Below, one piece after another: positions 17,190 to 25,160 of a DNA stretch of 64,000 bases. Location of the stretch: positions 62,001 to 126,000 of the forward strand of contig NZ_JARLTC010000009.1 in NCBI RefSeq assembly GCF_029382225.1, read 5' to 3'. The notes under the pieces were generated by a model. It did not search any database. It had not been told where the DNA came from and saw only the letters and a list, made by a program, of their open reading frames with translations. The DNA is from Spongiactinospora sp. TRM90649 (GTDB lineage: Bacteria; Actinomycetota; Actinomycetes; Streptosporangiales; Streptosporangiaceae). A program made the position numbers and the translations under genes. The stretch's first letter is position 1; each line of letters begins with the position of its first letter.

Positions 17190-17836
17190 CCCCCTCTCGT
17201 CGGACCGAGGGACCGGTCATGCCACATTACACAGTGATGTCATGTCGCTGCACAAGAGAGCGCCGACCCACGCCAAAGACACGATTTGGCGGCCCACACC
17301 CTATTGGGAACATAGTTGTCAAGCACTTACTAAGTACGCCAAACTCAACCAGTTCGGAACACATAGCAATCATAGCACGCAAAACCGACCAATGATGATC
17401 TTGAAATCGCTCTAGTGGATCTACTAAACATCGCCGAGTCAATCTTGAAAATGTGTAAGTGTTCAGCTCCTTCTTGATCACCCGGTGGCGTGGGTCAGGG
17501 CCATCCGAAGATCGCGGGAGTGGTCACGAGGATGGCAGGCCAGCCGCTTGGGACGCTCCCTCTCGCCGGCCCCGCAGCCGGGCGGTATCGGGGCACGCCT
17601 TCCCACGTACCACACGAAAGCAGCAGATCAGGCTCACGTCGTCTCCATGCCGGACACCGCCTGGCCAATAGGCGGGCACCCGCCAGGCTCGTTTCTGGAC
17701 CAAAATCAAACCCGGTTTTGATGTCGTCCTTATATGTTTCGACACGTCAACAGCCATAGTCTTCCTGATCCCCATATGACACATCAGGTGCGCCTTTCCC
17801 ACTCGCTCACCACCACGGTCTTCAGCCAATGCAGGA
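17190..17836. other. Intergenic region upstream of the LuxR-type gene
   Basis: AT-rich from 17230 to 17470, probably the regulator's promoter. Further right, a short inverted repeat (CAAAACCGGGTTTG on the minus strand, about 17703 to 17721) is visible. No supported gene. Confidence 0.4.
17412..17427. promoter_or_regulatory. Candidate operator (site 6)
   Basis: CTAGTGGATCTACTAA, 223 nt upstream of the LuxR-type gene. It shares 13 of 15 positions with site 7 at 20826, and the core TAGTGGATCTACTA is nearly symmetrical. Confidence 0.4.
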
Positions 17837-18190
17837 GTGGGTGGTTTGACATCTCCCCCCGCAGGGAAACGCCGAAGGGCCTTCCTTCATCTTTCACGCA
17901 GCACCGCGTCCAGAAGCTCTGCCTACCACCTGCTCCCTTCATCGTTCGTGGCACACCATTTCGCATACCCCCGCTTTTGGATGTCCGAATCACCTGGGGG
18001 TCCTTCGCCCTGCGGACGGCTTTCCCGTCCTCCCTGGCCGGTCGTGACTCCGGCGACTACTACGCCCCCTCCGTCGCCCCAGGGTTCGCACTCCGTAGGC
18101 GATCCCACGTTCGTCGCCGCTGTACGTCCGAGCGTGACGTAGGCGTCCCACTCATCTCCTTCAATGCCTTTTCGGCGTCGTAGACCACCC
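17837..18190 (-). mobile_element. Possible mobile-element remnant
   Basis: On the minus strand a protein-like stretch (GIEGDEWDAYVTLGRT, ATNVGSPTECEPWGDG) is followed by a GC-rich hairpin-like end reading CCTGCGGGGGGAGATGTCAA near 17838 to 17860. The ending resembles the 3' end of IS200/IS605-type TnpB elements; the upstream part reminds me of leader segments of group II introns. No transposase or reverse transcriptase is intact. It looks like a decayed insertion next to the truncated sugar operon, but the class is not settled. Confidence 0.3.
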
Positions 18191-18308
18191 GCGCTCGCCC
18201 CATCCGCGCTGCCCGCGCACCCCTGGCGTCCCAGGACACACCTGTGCCACCGAGCAGGACGATATGCCCTCCGCTCAGCTGTGTCTCCTGATCGGTTCGC
18301 GGAGCGAA

Positions 18309-19295
18309 CTAAGCCTGCGCCCGATCCCTGATCTGGTCGACCAGCTGCGCCTGAACACGGATCGCCACCTCCGCTTCGGCGGGCTGCTCCGAAGTGCTCA
18401 CAGCGCGGAGGAACGCGCGGAGGGTGGTGGCGAACTGGTCCTCGGGCGGCAGGGTCAGCTCCCGCACCTCGTCCTGGCGCTCCAGCCTGATCACCGGATG
18501 CCAGGTCGGCGGAGGCGTGTAGGCGCGGTCGACGAAGATCCGCCCCCTGCTGCCCCACAACGCGTAATCGCAGCGGTAGCCATGCTCGAACCCGAAGGCG
18601 ACATGAGCCGTCCTGCCGTCGGGCGTACGCAGCAACACGTCGCCCGACACGTCGACGCCGCACTCCGGATCCTGCTTCAGCGTCGCGCCGACCACTTCGA
18701 GATCGGGGCCGAGGAAGCGCTGGGCCGTGCTGAGCGGGTACACGCCGACGTCGAGCAGTGCGCCGCCGCCCAGGTCTGGCCGGTATCGGATGTCCTTCGG
18801 GCTGAGCGGGGGGAAGCCGAAGGCGGCGCTGAGCATGCGCAGTTCACCGACCTCCCCACCGGACACCAGGTCCTGGACGGCGGTGTGCAGGCCGTGCCGG
18901 AGAGATGTGAGGTTCTCCATCAGCGTCAGCCCGCGTGACCCGGCCAGCTCCAAAACCTCGACCGTGTCGACGTGTCGCGTGGTGAGCGGCTTCTCCACGA
19001 GCACGTGCTTGCCGGCGTTCAGCGTCCTGACGATCCACTCTCGATGGAGTCCGGCGGGCAGCGGGATGTAGACGGCGTCGATGTCCGGCCGTTCCAGGAG
19101 CGCCCGGTAGTCCTCCATGGCCTGGCCGCCGAATCGGTCGGCGAACACCTTGGCCTTGGCCATGTCCCTGGCCGCGACGGCCACCAGTTCGACCGCGGGC
19201 TCACACTGGATCATCGGTAGGGTGCGGCGCCAGGCGATGTCGGCGCAGCCCAGCAGGCCGAGCCTGAGCGGATGCGTGGACACGACGCTCACCAC
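18309..19295 (-). CDS. aviT: NDP-hexose 3-ketoreductase (Gfo/Idh/MocA family, AviT-like)
   Basis: 328 residues: N-terminal NAD(P)-binding domain with GLLGCADIAWR near residue 13, EKPLTT near 100 carrying the catalytic Lys, then a C-terminal dimer domain containing GGGALLDVGVYPL. This is the TylC1/AviT-type reductase that acts right after the NDP-hexose 2,3-dehydratase, reducing the C3 keto group to complete 2-deoxygenation. It starts with GTG at 19295, overlapping the end of the dehydratase remnant by 7 nt, and has no ribosome site of its own, so translation depends on the truncated upstream frame. Its natural partner is therefore broken in this window while the reductase looks intact. Confidence 0.85.
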   Translation of the reverse strand: MVSVVSTHPLRLGLLGCADIAWRRTLPMIQCEPAVELVAVAARDMAKAKVFADRFGGQAMEDYRALLERPDIDAVYIPLPAGLHREWIVRTLNAGKHVLVEKPLTTRHVDTVEVLELAGSRGLTLMENLTSLRHGLHTAVQDLVSGGEVGELRMLSAAFGFPPLSPKDIRYRPDLGGGALLDVGVYPLSTAQRFLGPDLEVVGATLKQDPECGVDVSGDVLLRTPDGRTAHVAFGFEHGYRCDYALWGSRGRIFVDRAYTPPPTWHPVIRLERQDEVRELTLPPEDQFATTLRAFLRAVSTSEQPAEAEVAIRVQAQLVDQIRDRAQA

Positions 19296-19594
19296 AGACT
19301 GTGCAGGCAGGTCAGCAGGCTGCGTGCCTCGGCGTTGACGTAGTAGCCGTGCCGCAGCAGGGTGGTGAGCTGGTGGGCGGTGACCCAGCAGAAGTCCACC
19401 GGCACCTCCAGCGGGAAGTCCTCGTCGGCTTCCACCAGCAGGTAGCGGTTCTGCGGGTGATGGAACCCGCTGCCCTCCTCGGCGAGGACGGTGTCGTACA
19501 GGATCCGCTCGGCGGAGACGCCCAGCACGTGGTCGAGGAAGATCGGCGGGCCGCCGGGATGGAGGTGCTGGCTATCCAGATCTGCTGAGGTCAT
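19289..19594 (-). pseudogene. aviS: Truncated NDP-hexose 2,3-dehydratase (C-terminal 100 residues only)
   Basis: 101-residue frame whose sequence (YDTVLAEEGSGFHHPQNRYL, LTTLLRHGYYVNAEARSLL) is the C-terminal end of NDP-hexose 2,3-dehydratases (TylX3/AviS family), normally about 450 to 480 residues made of two homologous halves. Everything before this end is missing, yet an ATG at 19594 with AAGGA 6 nt upstream gives it proper start signals. The next gene upstream ends 40 nt away, so there is no room for the rest. Loss of three quarters of the protein, including one whole repeat and most of the other, should abolish dehydration. The stub may survive because it keeps translation of the overlapping ketoreductase gene. 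Confidence 0.8.
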
Positions 19595-19633
19595 CACGTG
19601 TCCTTACGTCTTCGAGCCGTCCGGCACGAGGGC

Positions 19634-20698
19634 TCACCACAACGAGGCCACCTCGGGCGCCTTGGTGCCGAGGTCGTGGCGCGAGTCCCACAGCAGCCGC
19701 AGATCGCTGTCCACCATCATGGCGACCAGCTCCTCGAAGGAGACGGCGGGCTTCCAGCCGAGCTTCTCCCCCGCCTTGGCCGGATCGGCGCACAGCTGGT
19801 CGACCTCGGCCGGACGCAGCAGCGAGGGGTCCACCACCACGTGCTCGCGCCAGTCCAGGCCGACGTGGGCGAAGGCCGACGCGACCAGCTCTTTCACGCT
19901 GTGCGTGACGCCGGTGCCCAGCACGAAGTCCTCTGGCTCGTCCCGCGCCAGCATCAGTGCCATGCCCCGCACGTAGTCCCCGGCGAACCCCCAGTCGCGT
20001 TCCGCGTCCAGGTTGCCCAGTTGCAGGGTGTCCCGCAGGCCGAGCTTGATGGCGGCCACGCCGAGCGACACCTTCCGCGTCACGAACTCGGCGCCGCGCA
20101 CCGGCGACTCGTGGTTGAACAGAATGCCGGAGACCGCGAACATGCCGTACGACTCACGGTAGTTCTGCACCGTGTAATGGCCGAACGTCTTCGCGACGCC
20201 GTATGGGCTACGCGGGTGAAACGGCGTGAGCTCGTTCTGCGGGGTCTCCCTGGTCTTTCCGAACATCTCCGACGAGGACGCCTGGTAAAAGCGCGGCTGC
20301 CCCGGCCCCGGAGCCTGGGAGTCGGTCACCCCGCTGACGATCCTGAGCGCTTCCAGAACACGGAGAACGCCCATCCCCGTGATCTCCGCCGTGGTCGCCG
20401 CCTGCTGCCACGAGATGGGGACATAGGACAGCGCGCCGAGGTTGTAGACCTCGATCGGCTGCACCTGCTCGATCGACGCGATCAGACTCGGCTGGTCCAG
20501 CAGGTCACCGCTGACGAGCCTGACCTCCGGATTGGGCCGCTTCTTCCCACGGGTGGCAGGCGGCGCCTGGCCCCGTATCATCCCGAATACCTCATAACCG
20601 GCGGCAAGAAGGTGCTCAGCGAGATAAGTGCCGTCTTGGCCGGTAATCCCAGTGATCAGTGCGCGCTTAGTCAGGATAATCTCCAGCCATGAGGCCAT
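19634..20698 (-). CDS. GDP-mannose 4,6-dehydratase-like SDR
   Basis: 354 residues with GITGQDGTYLAEHLL for NADP binding, SSSEMFGKTRETPQNELTPF and SPYGVAK (catalytic Tyr and Lys near residue 168), RGAEFVTRKVSLGVA and NLDAERDWGFAGDYV: a full GDP-D-mannose 4,6-dehydratase signature. It makes GDP-4-keto-6-deoxymannose, a precursor of GDP-linked 6-deoxyhexoses such as D-fucose or D-rhamnose types, so a GDP-sugar donor is probably used in addition to dTDP sugars. The start is unclear: ATG at 20698 has only a distant AAGG, while GGAG stands 6 nt before an in-frame CTG (first residue of LTKRALITG). The ATG is given. Confidence 0.85.
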   Translation of the reverse strand: MASWLEIILTKRALITGITGQDGTYLAEHLLAAGYEVFGMIRGQAPPATRGKKRPNPEVRLVSGDLLDQPSLIASIEQVQPIEVYNLGALSYVPISWQQAATTAEITGMGVLRVLEALRIVSGVTDSQAPGPGQPRFYQASSSEMFGKTRETPQNELTPFHPRSPYGVAKTFGHYTVQNYRESYGMFAVSGILFNHESPVRGAEFVTRKVSLGVAAIKLGLRDTLQLGNLDAERDWGFAGDYVRGMALMLARDEPEDFVLGTGVTHSVKELVASAFAHVGLDWREHVVVDPSLLRPAEVDQLCADPAKAGEKLGWKPAVSFEELVAMMVDSDLRLLWDSRHDLGTKAPEVASLW

Positions 20699-20825
20699 CC
20701 GCGCGAGGTATCGCCTTGCGCGGACGGTCAACTGTCATCCAGCCATAGTTGAAACGGACGCGTTGCCCTTATCGCGCTTCACGATACGCAACATTCTTTC
20801 CAACATCACGAATCGGCAAAACAGT

Positions 20826-20841
20826 GTAGTGAATCTACTAG
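20826..20841. promoter_or_regulatory. Candidate operator (site 7)
   Basis: GTAGTGAATCTACTAG in the divergent region between the GDP-mannose dehydratase gene (128 nt away) and the cupin operon (155 nt away). Closely related to site 6. Confidence 0.4.
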
Positions 20842-20908
20842 TGAGCGCCGCCGGCACCTGGCGCGTCTGCCCTGGACAGGCGCCGTCACGGCCGACCGGC
20901 GCCAAAAT

Positions 20909-20924
20909 CTAGCATTTCCCTCAG
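20909..20924. promoter_or_regulatory. Candidate operator (site 8)
   Basis: CTAGCATTTCCCTCAG, 72 nt before the cupin gene. It is identical at 14 of 16 positions to site 9 at 27123, and both occur upstream of operons in this region. Confidence 0.4.
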
Positions 20925-20995
20925 CTCCAATGCCGCCGTGGCACGTTAGCCTCGGTTACTCCTGCGCCCGGAGGAACGACCTGAGTGGAGGTCGC

Positions 20996-21406
20996 ATGAA
21001 AATCGAAGTCCTCAAACCGTCCTGCAACTTGGATACCATCAGAGATGGGCGCGGCGGCATTTTCACGTGGGTGCCGCCCGACCCCATCCTGGAATTCAAC
21101 ATGCTGCACATGCACCCTGGAAAGGTGCGTGGCCTGCACTACCATCCGCACTTTGTCGAATACCTGCTCTTCGTCGAGGGCGAGGGCGTGCTGGTCACCA
21201 AGGACGACCCCGACGACCCGAAGTGCCCCGAGGAGTTCATCCACGTCGCCCGTGGGGTGTGCACCAGGACGCCGAGCGGAGTCATGCATGCCGTACACGC
21301 CATCTCGTCGCTGACGTTCATCGCCATGCTCACCAAGCCGTGGGACGAGTGTGACCCGCCGCTGGTGCAGGTCGAGCCCCTGCCGCACACCTTGGAGCGC
21401 GTGTGA
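20996..21406 (+). CDS. RmlC-like cupin, probable NDP-keto-sugar isomerase or epimerase
   Basis: 136-residue single-cupin protein. The beta-barrel core shows HMHPGKVRGLHYHPHFVEYL followed by GEGVLVT and a second motif TRTPSGVMHAVHAISS; the His-rich strand matches the RmlC/FdtA sugar-cupin layout. Compared with true RmlC (about 180 residues) it is short, closer to 3,4-ketoisomerases and small epimerases. It probably tautomerises or epimerises a 4-keto sugar nucleotide made by the neighbouring enzymes. ATG at 20996 with GGAGG 7 nt upstream; the frame upstream of it is not coding. First gene of a three-gene overlapping operon with an SDR and a C-methyltransferase. Confidence 0.75.
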   Translation: MKIEVLKPSCNLDTIRDGRGGIFTWVPPDPILEFNMLHMHPGKVRGLHYHPHFVEYLLFVEGEGVLVTKDDPDDPKCPEEFIHVARGVCTRTPSGVMHAVHAISSLTFIAMLTKPWDECDPPLVQVEPLPHTLERV

Positions 21407-22098
21407 GAGTCGCCGTCGCCGGCGGGCGCGGCTTCGTCGGATCGGCCATCGTCCGCGCCCTCGGCGGCGCGGCCGTACCCGTCTATCGTGAGAACTACGA
21501 GGAGGCACGCCGCAGCGGCCCGTTCGACGTGCTGGTCAACGCGGCCTGCCCGTCCCGCCGCTACTGGGCGCGCCACCACCCCGAGGACGACCACCGCGAG
21601 ACGGTGGCCAAGACCAAGGCGTTCCTGCGCGACTGGGAGTGGAAGAGCTTTGTCCAGATCAGCACCATCTCCGCGCGCACCCAGCTGGACACCCCCTACG
21701 GCCGGCACCGGGCCGAGGCCGAGGAGCTCTGCGCGGGCCGGCTCATCGTCCGCCTGGGCCCCATGTACGGCACCGGCTACAAGAAGGGCGTCCTGCAGGA
21801 CATGATCGGCGACCGGCCGGTCTACGCGGCAGGGTCATCACAGCAGAGCTTCGCACCGGTCGACTGGTGCGGCCGGTGGGTGGCTGAGCATCTCGACTCC
21901 GAGGGGCTGTGGGAAGTGGGCGCGCGGACGACGATCACCTTGAGGGAGATCAGGGACGCCGTCGGCTCGCGCTCCACCTTCGACAGCGACTGGGTCGATG
22001 ACCAGTTCCCCGTGGTCACCGGCCCCGAGGTCGACTGGCCGGACGCCTCGGACGTGGTCTCCTGGCTCAAAGAGCACAGCCGTCCTGGAGAATCATGA
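21403..22098 (+). CDS. Short NAD-dependent epimerase-like SDR with Tyr-x3-Arg
   Basis: 231 residues, shorter than typical extended SDRs (300 to 340). The nucleotide motif GGRGFVGSA is intact at residues 7 to 15. The catalytic block reads TPYGRHRAEAE: Tyr is present but the lysine four residues later is replaced by arginine. Probably an NDP-sugar reductase or epimerase with altered chemistry, or a protein that has lost redox activity. It starts with GTG overlapping the cupin stop (GTGA) and ends overlapping the C-methyltransferase start (ATGA), so it is tied to a branched-sugar branch. Confidence 0.7.
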   Translation: MRVAVAGGRGFVGSAIVRALGGAAVPVYRENYEEARRSGPFDVLVNAACPSRRYWARHHPEDDHRETVAKTKAFLRDWEWKSFVQISTISARTQLDTPYGRHRAEAEELCAGRLIVRLGPMYGTGYKKGVLQDMIGDRPVYAAGSSQQSFAPVDWCGRWVAEHLDSEGLWEVGARTTITLREIRDAVGSRSTFDSDWVDDQFPVVTGPEVDWPDASDVVSWLKEHSRPGES

Positions 22099-23324
22099 CA
22101 AGTCAACCGCACATGACGGTCATCGACTGCTGCCGCATCTGCGACAACACCGAACTGCTGCCCGTACTCGACCTGGGCGCGCAGGCCCTCACCGGCGTCT
22201 TCCCGCGCACCCTCGACGAGCCTGTGCCGCAGGTCCCGCTGGAGCTGGTGGTCTGCTCGCCGAGCGGCTGCGGGCTGGTGCAGCTGCGCCACACCACGGA
22301 CTTCGGTCTCATGTACGGCGAGCGCTACGGCTACCGGTCAGGTCTGAACCGTTCCATGGTCGAGCACCTGCGCGGCAAGGTCGCTGCCATCATGGACATG
22401 GTCGAGCTCGGCGCCGGCGACCTGGTGGTGGACATCGGCAGCAACGACGGCACCCTGTTGTCGGCCTACCCCGTCGGCGGCCCCACCCTGGTCGGCGTGG
22501 ATCCCGCGGCCTCCGCCTTCGCCGAGTTCTACCCCCCGCACGTCGAGCGGATCACCGACTTCTTCTCCCGCGACCTGCTCGGCGGGCGCCGCGCCAAAGT
22601 CGTCACCTGCATCGCGATGTTCTACGACCTGCCACGGCCGCTGGACTTCATGCGCGATGTGCGGGAACTGCTGACTGACGACGGCATCTGGATCATCGAG
22701 CAGAGCTACCTGCCCGCGATGCTCCGCGCCACCGCCTACGACGTGGTTTGCCACGAACACCTGGACTACTACGCGCTGCGCCAGATCGAGTGGATGGCCG
22801 AGCGCGCAGGGCTGAAGGTCCTGGACGCCGAACTGAACGCGGTCTATGGCGGAAGCCTCTCGGTCGTCCTGGCCAGGCATACGACCGGTTCCCAGGTCAA
22901 CGAAGCGGCCCTGGCAGCCATCCGCAGCGGAGAAGAGGATCTCCCACTCGCCTCGTTCGCGCGGCGAACCGTGGAGCACCGCGACCGGCTGCTCGACTTC
23001 CTCGCCGAGTCGCGGAAGAACGGCCTGCTCACCCTCGGATACGGCGCCTCGACGAAAGGCAACGTGATCCTGCAGTACTGCGGGCTCGGCGAGGCCGACC
23101 TACCCTGCATCGCTGAGGTGAACCAGGACAAGTTCGGCTGCTACACCCCTGCCACTGGCATCCCGATCGTCTCCGAGGAGGAGGCCAGGGCACGCCACCC
23201 CGACCAGTTCCTGGTCCTCCCGTGGATCTACAGGGAGCCGATGATCGCCCGCGAGCGCGACTTCCTGCGCTCAGGTGGGAAGCTGGTCTTCCCCCTGCCC
23301 GAACTGGAGGTGGTGACCGCGTAG
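22095..23324 (+). CDS. Sugar C-methyltransferase (second copy)
   Basis: 409 residues with the same architecture as the enzyme at 7340 but clearly diverged: zinc-type cysteines CCRICDN at 12 to 18 and CSPSGC near 54 to 59, SAM motif VVDIGSNDGTLL near 113, CHEHLDYYAL in the active-site region, and GYGASTKGNVILQY in the C-terminal domain. Such enzymes methylate a carbon next to a keto group of an NDP or GDP sugar. Two different C-methyltransferases imply two branched sugars, or use on both dTDP- and GDP-linked substrates. Last gene of the cupin-SDR operon (4-nt overlap). The following 220 nt hold no gene. Confidence 0.85.
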   Translation: MTSQPHMTVIDCCRICDNTELLPVLDLGAQALTGVFPRTLDEPVPQVPLELVVCSPSGCGLVQLRHTTDFGLMYGERYGYRSGLNRSMVEHLRGKVAAIMDMVELGAGDLVVDIGSNDGTLLSAYPVGGPTLVGVDPAASAFAEFYPPHVERITDFFSRDLLGGRRAKVVTCIAMFYDLPRPLDFMRDVRELLTDDGIWIIEQSYLPAMLRATAYDVVCHEHLDYYALRQIEWMAERAGLKVLDAELNAVYGGSLSVVLARHTTGSQVNEAALAAIRSGEEDLPLASFARRTVEHRDRLLDFLAESRKNGLLTLGYGASTKGNVILQYCGLGEADLPCIAEVNQDKFGCYTPATGIPIVSEEEARARHPDQFLVLPWIYREPMIARERDFLRSGGKLVFPLPELEVVTA

Positions 23325-23547
23325 GGCACCCGATTCCCGGCATCAGCAGCCGGCAAGCGAATCGTCGGCGACCCACATCAAGCAGCGCCCACGCCGAAAC
23401 AGTGGGCGACGACAATCCAGCAGCGACCATCTATTCCGGCCGGCCGGCGGAGGCACTGTCTTCAGCAGGACACGATGCTCATCCGCCAGACGGCCGCCAA
23501 CCAGCGAGTCCGCCCTGCGGCGACCCGCTACGACTGATAGGACACAG

Positions 23548-24393
23548 GTGCCGGCGGTTCAGCGAATCACCACGCGCAATGCTCGGTTCCAGCAGTGGGA
23601 GTCCCTGCTCACCAACCGCAACAAGCGGACCCGAGCCCGCGAATTCCTGGTCCAGGGAGTCCGTCCGATCTCGCTCGCGGTGGAGTACGGCTGGCCCGTC
23701 CACGCGCTCATCTACGACGGGCAGCGGAACCCGTCGAAGTGGCTGGAGGAGCTGCTGCACGCCGTGCGGGGCGACCGGATCGCGATGGCTCCCGAGATGC
23801 TGGCGGACCTGGGTGAGAAGAACGAGGCGCCGCCCGAGGCCGTCGCCGTCGTCGGAATGCCCGCCGACGACCTCGGTCGCATCGCGGTCGGGGACGACTT
23901 CCTGGGCGTCGTGTTCGACCGCCCGACGAGCCCCGGAAACATCGGCAGCATCATCCGCTCAGCCGACGCCCTGGGCGCGCACGGGCTGATCGTGGCGGGT
24001 CACGCGGCCGACGTGTACGACCCGAAATCGGTCAGGGCGAGCACGGGCTCGTTGTTCTCCCTGCCCGCGGTCCGGGTGCCGGCGCCGGGCGACGTGGTCG
24101 GCTGGGTGGCCGCGCAGCGTGACCGCGGCAAGCCGATCGTCGTGGTGGGCACCGACGAGCACGGCGACTGCGACGTCTTCAGCTTCGACTTCACCCAGCC
24201 GACGCTCCTGCTGGTCGGCAACGAGACCAGCGGGCTCAGCAGCGCATGGCGCGAGGCGTGCGACACGATGGTGAGCATCCCCATGGTCGGAGCCGCGAGT
24301 TCGCTGAACGCCGCGAACGCGGCCACCGCCATCCTTTATGAGGCGGCCCGGCAGCGGATCACCGTGACGAGGACCGGCGGCCGGCCACAGTGA
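23548..24393 (+). CDS. aviRb: 23S rRNA ribose 2'-O-methyltransferase, AviRb type
   Basis: 281-residue SPOUT (TrmH/SpoU) methyltransferase: an N-terminal RNA-binding substrate domain (RNARFQQWESLLTNRNKRTR) followed by the trefoil-knot domain with NIGSIIRSADALG (motif 1), LLVGNETSGLS (motif 2) and IPMVGAASSLNAANAATAIL (motif 3). AviRb of the avilamycin producer methylates U2479 of 23S rRNA (E. coli numbering) and protects the ribosome from orthosomycins. GTG start with AGGA 5 nt upstream. The assignment is strong because the next gene, converging and overlapping by 35 nt, is its known partner AviRa. A housekeeping TrmH or a thiostrepton-type methylase would not explain that pairing. Confidence 0.85.
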   Translation: MPAVQRITTRNARFQQWESLLTNRNKRTRAREFLVQGVRPISLAVEYGWPVHALIYDGQRNPSKWLEELLHAVRGDRIAMAPEMLADLGEKNEAPPEAVAVVGMPADDLGRIAVGDDFLGVVFDRPTSPGNIGSIIRSADALGAHGLIVAGHAADVYDPKSVRASTGSLFSLPAVRVPAPGDVVGWVAAQRDRGKPIVVVGTDEHGDCDVFSFDFTQPTLLLVGNETSGLSSAWREACDTMVSIPMVGAASSLNAANAATAILYEAARQRITVTRTGGRPQ

Positions 24394-25129
24394 GGTCGGC
24401 GGCGGCGAAGAAGGCGACGGCTCTGGTGCCGATCCGCAGTGACTGACGCGGGCGGACGCCCGCCCCCGCGGGCACGCGGCGGCCGCGGACGGCCACGGCG
24501 ACCACCGTGTGCGGGGGCAGGACCTCCCCCAGCGCCGCCATCATCGCCGGCAGGTTCTTGTCCTGATGACTTCCCTGCCAGCTGGTCTGCTCGTCATAGG
24601 GCGGATCGGTGAGCACGATGTCCGGCTCTTCGCCGTCGATCGCCGCGGCCAGCTGGGCGGGGTCGAAGACGTCGGCCGGCCGGAGCAGGTGGTGGGGCAC
24701 CGGGCCGCCGCTCGCGGCCAGCCGGCGGGCCAGCCGCTCCGCCGCCTCGGCGGCCAGCGCGTAGCCGGGTTTCCCGAAGCGTTCCGCCCGGTCTGCCAGT
24801 TCTGCCGCCCTGTCCCGCAGGCCGGTCTCGGTCAGCAGGTTCAGGTTGGCCCGTGCCGTACCCAGTGCGTCCTCGGAGAGGTCGGAGGCCAGCAGCGTCT
24901 TGACGCGCGGGCGGTGGAGCAGGGCCAGCACGGTCAGCAGGTAGCCGCTCCCGCAGCAGGGGTCCCACACCACGGCCGGATCCGCGCCACCGCGCAGGGC
25001 CAGGGCGCGCTGGAAGATCTCGGCGGCGAGCCGTACCGGGAAGGCGGGCATGCCGGGGGCGGAGTGGAGGACGGAGCCGCTGGCGAGGTCGCTGTAATCC
25101 ACCCGCGCCGTCTCGTACAGGTATGCCAA
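24359..25129 (-). CDS. aviRa: 23S rRNA guanine N-methyltransferase, AviRa type
   Basis: 256-residue Rossmann-fold methyltransferase. Seen: VWDPCCGSGYLLTVLALLHR (SAM motif I), LASDLSEDALGTARANLNLL (motif II), and LTDPPYDEQTSWQG (motif IV with the DPPY catalytic block). This matches AviRa, which methylates G2535 of 23S rRNA in the avilamycin producer and is the main resistance determinant. The start is TTG at 25129 with AAGGA 8 nt upstream; no better ATG is in frame. The 3' end overlaps AviRb by 35 nt in convergent orientation. It marks this region as an orthosomycin-type cluster. Confidence 0.88.
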   Translation of the reverse strand: MAYLYETARVDYSDLASGSVLHSAPGMPAFPVRLAAEIFQRALALRGGADPAVVWDPCCGSGYLLTVLALLHRPRVKTLLASDLSEDALGTARANLNLLTETGLRDRAAELADRAERFGKPGYALAAEAAERLARRLAASGGPVPHHLLRPADVFDPAQLAAAIDGEEPDIVLTDPPYDEQTSWQGSHQDKNLPAMMAALGEVLPPHTVVAVAVRGRRVPAGAGVRPRQSLRIGTRAVAFFAAADLTVAGRRSSSR

Positions 25130-25160
25130 TCTGCCCGTCCTTGTCGCCGAGGCCCCCAGA

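Noticed and set aside
23325..23547. Possible small gene between the C-methyltransferase and the AviRb gene
   Set aside because: The frames here are shadows continuing from neighbours; no start signal or motif was found.
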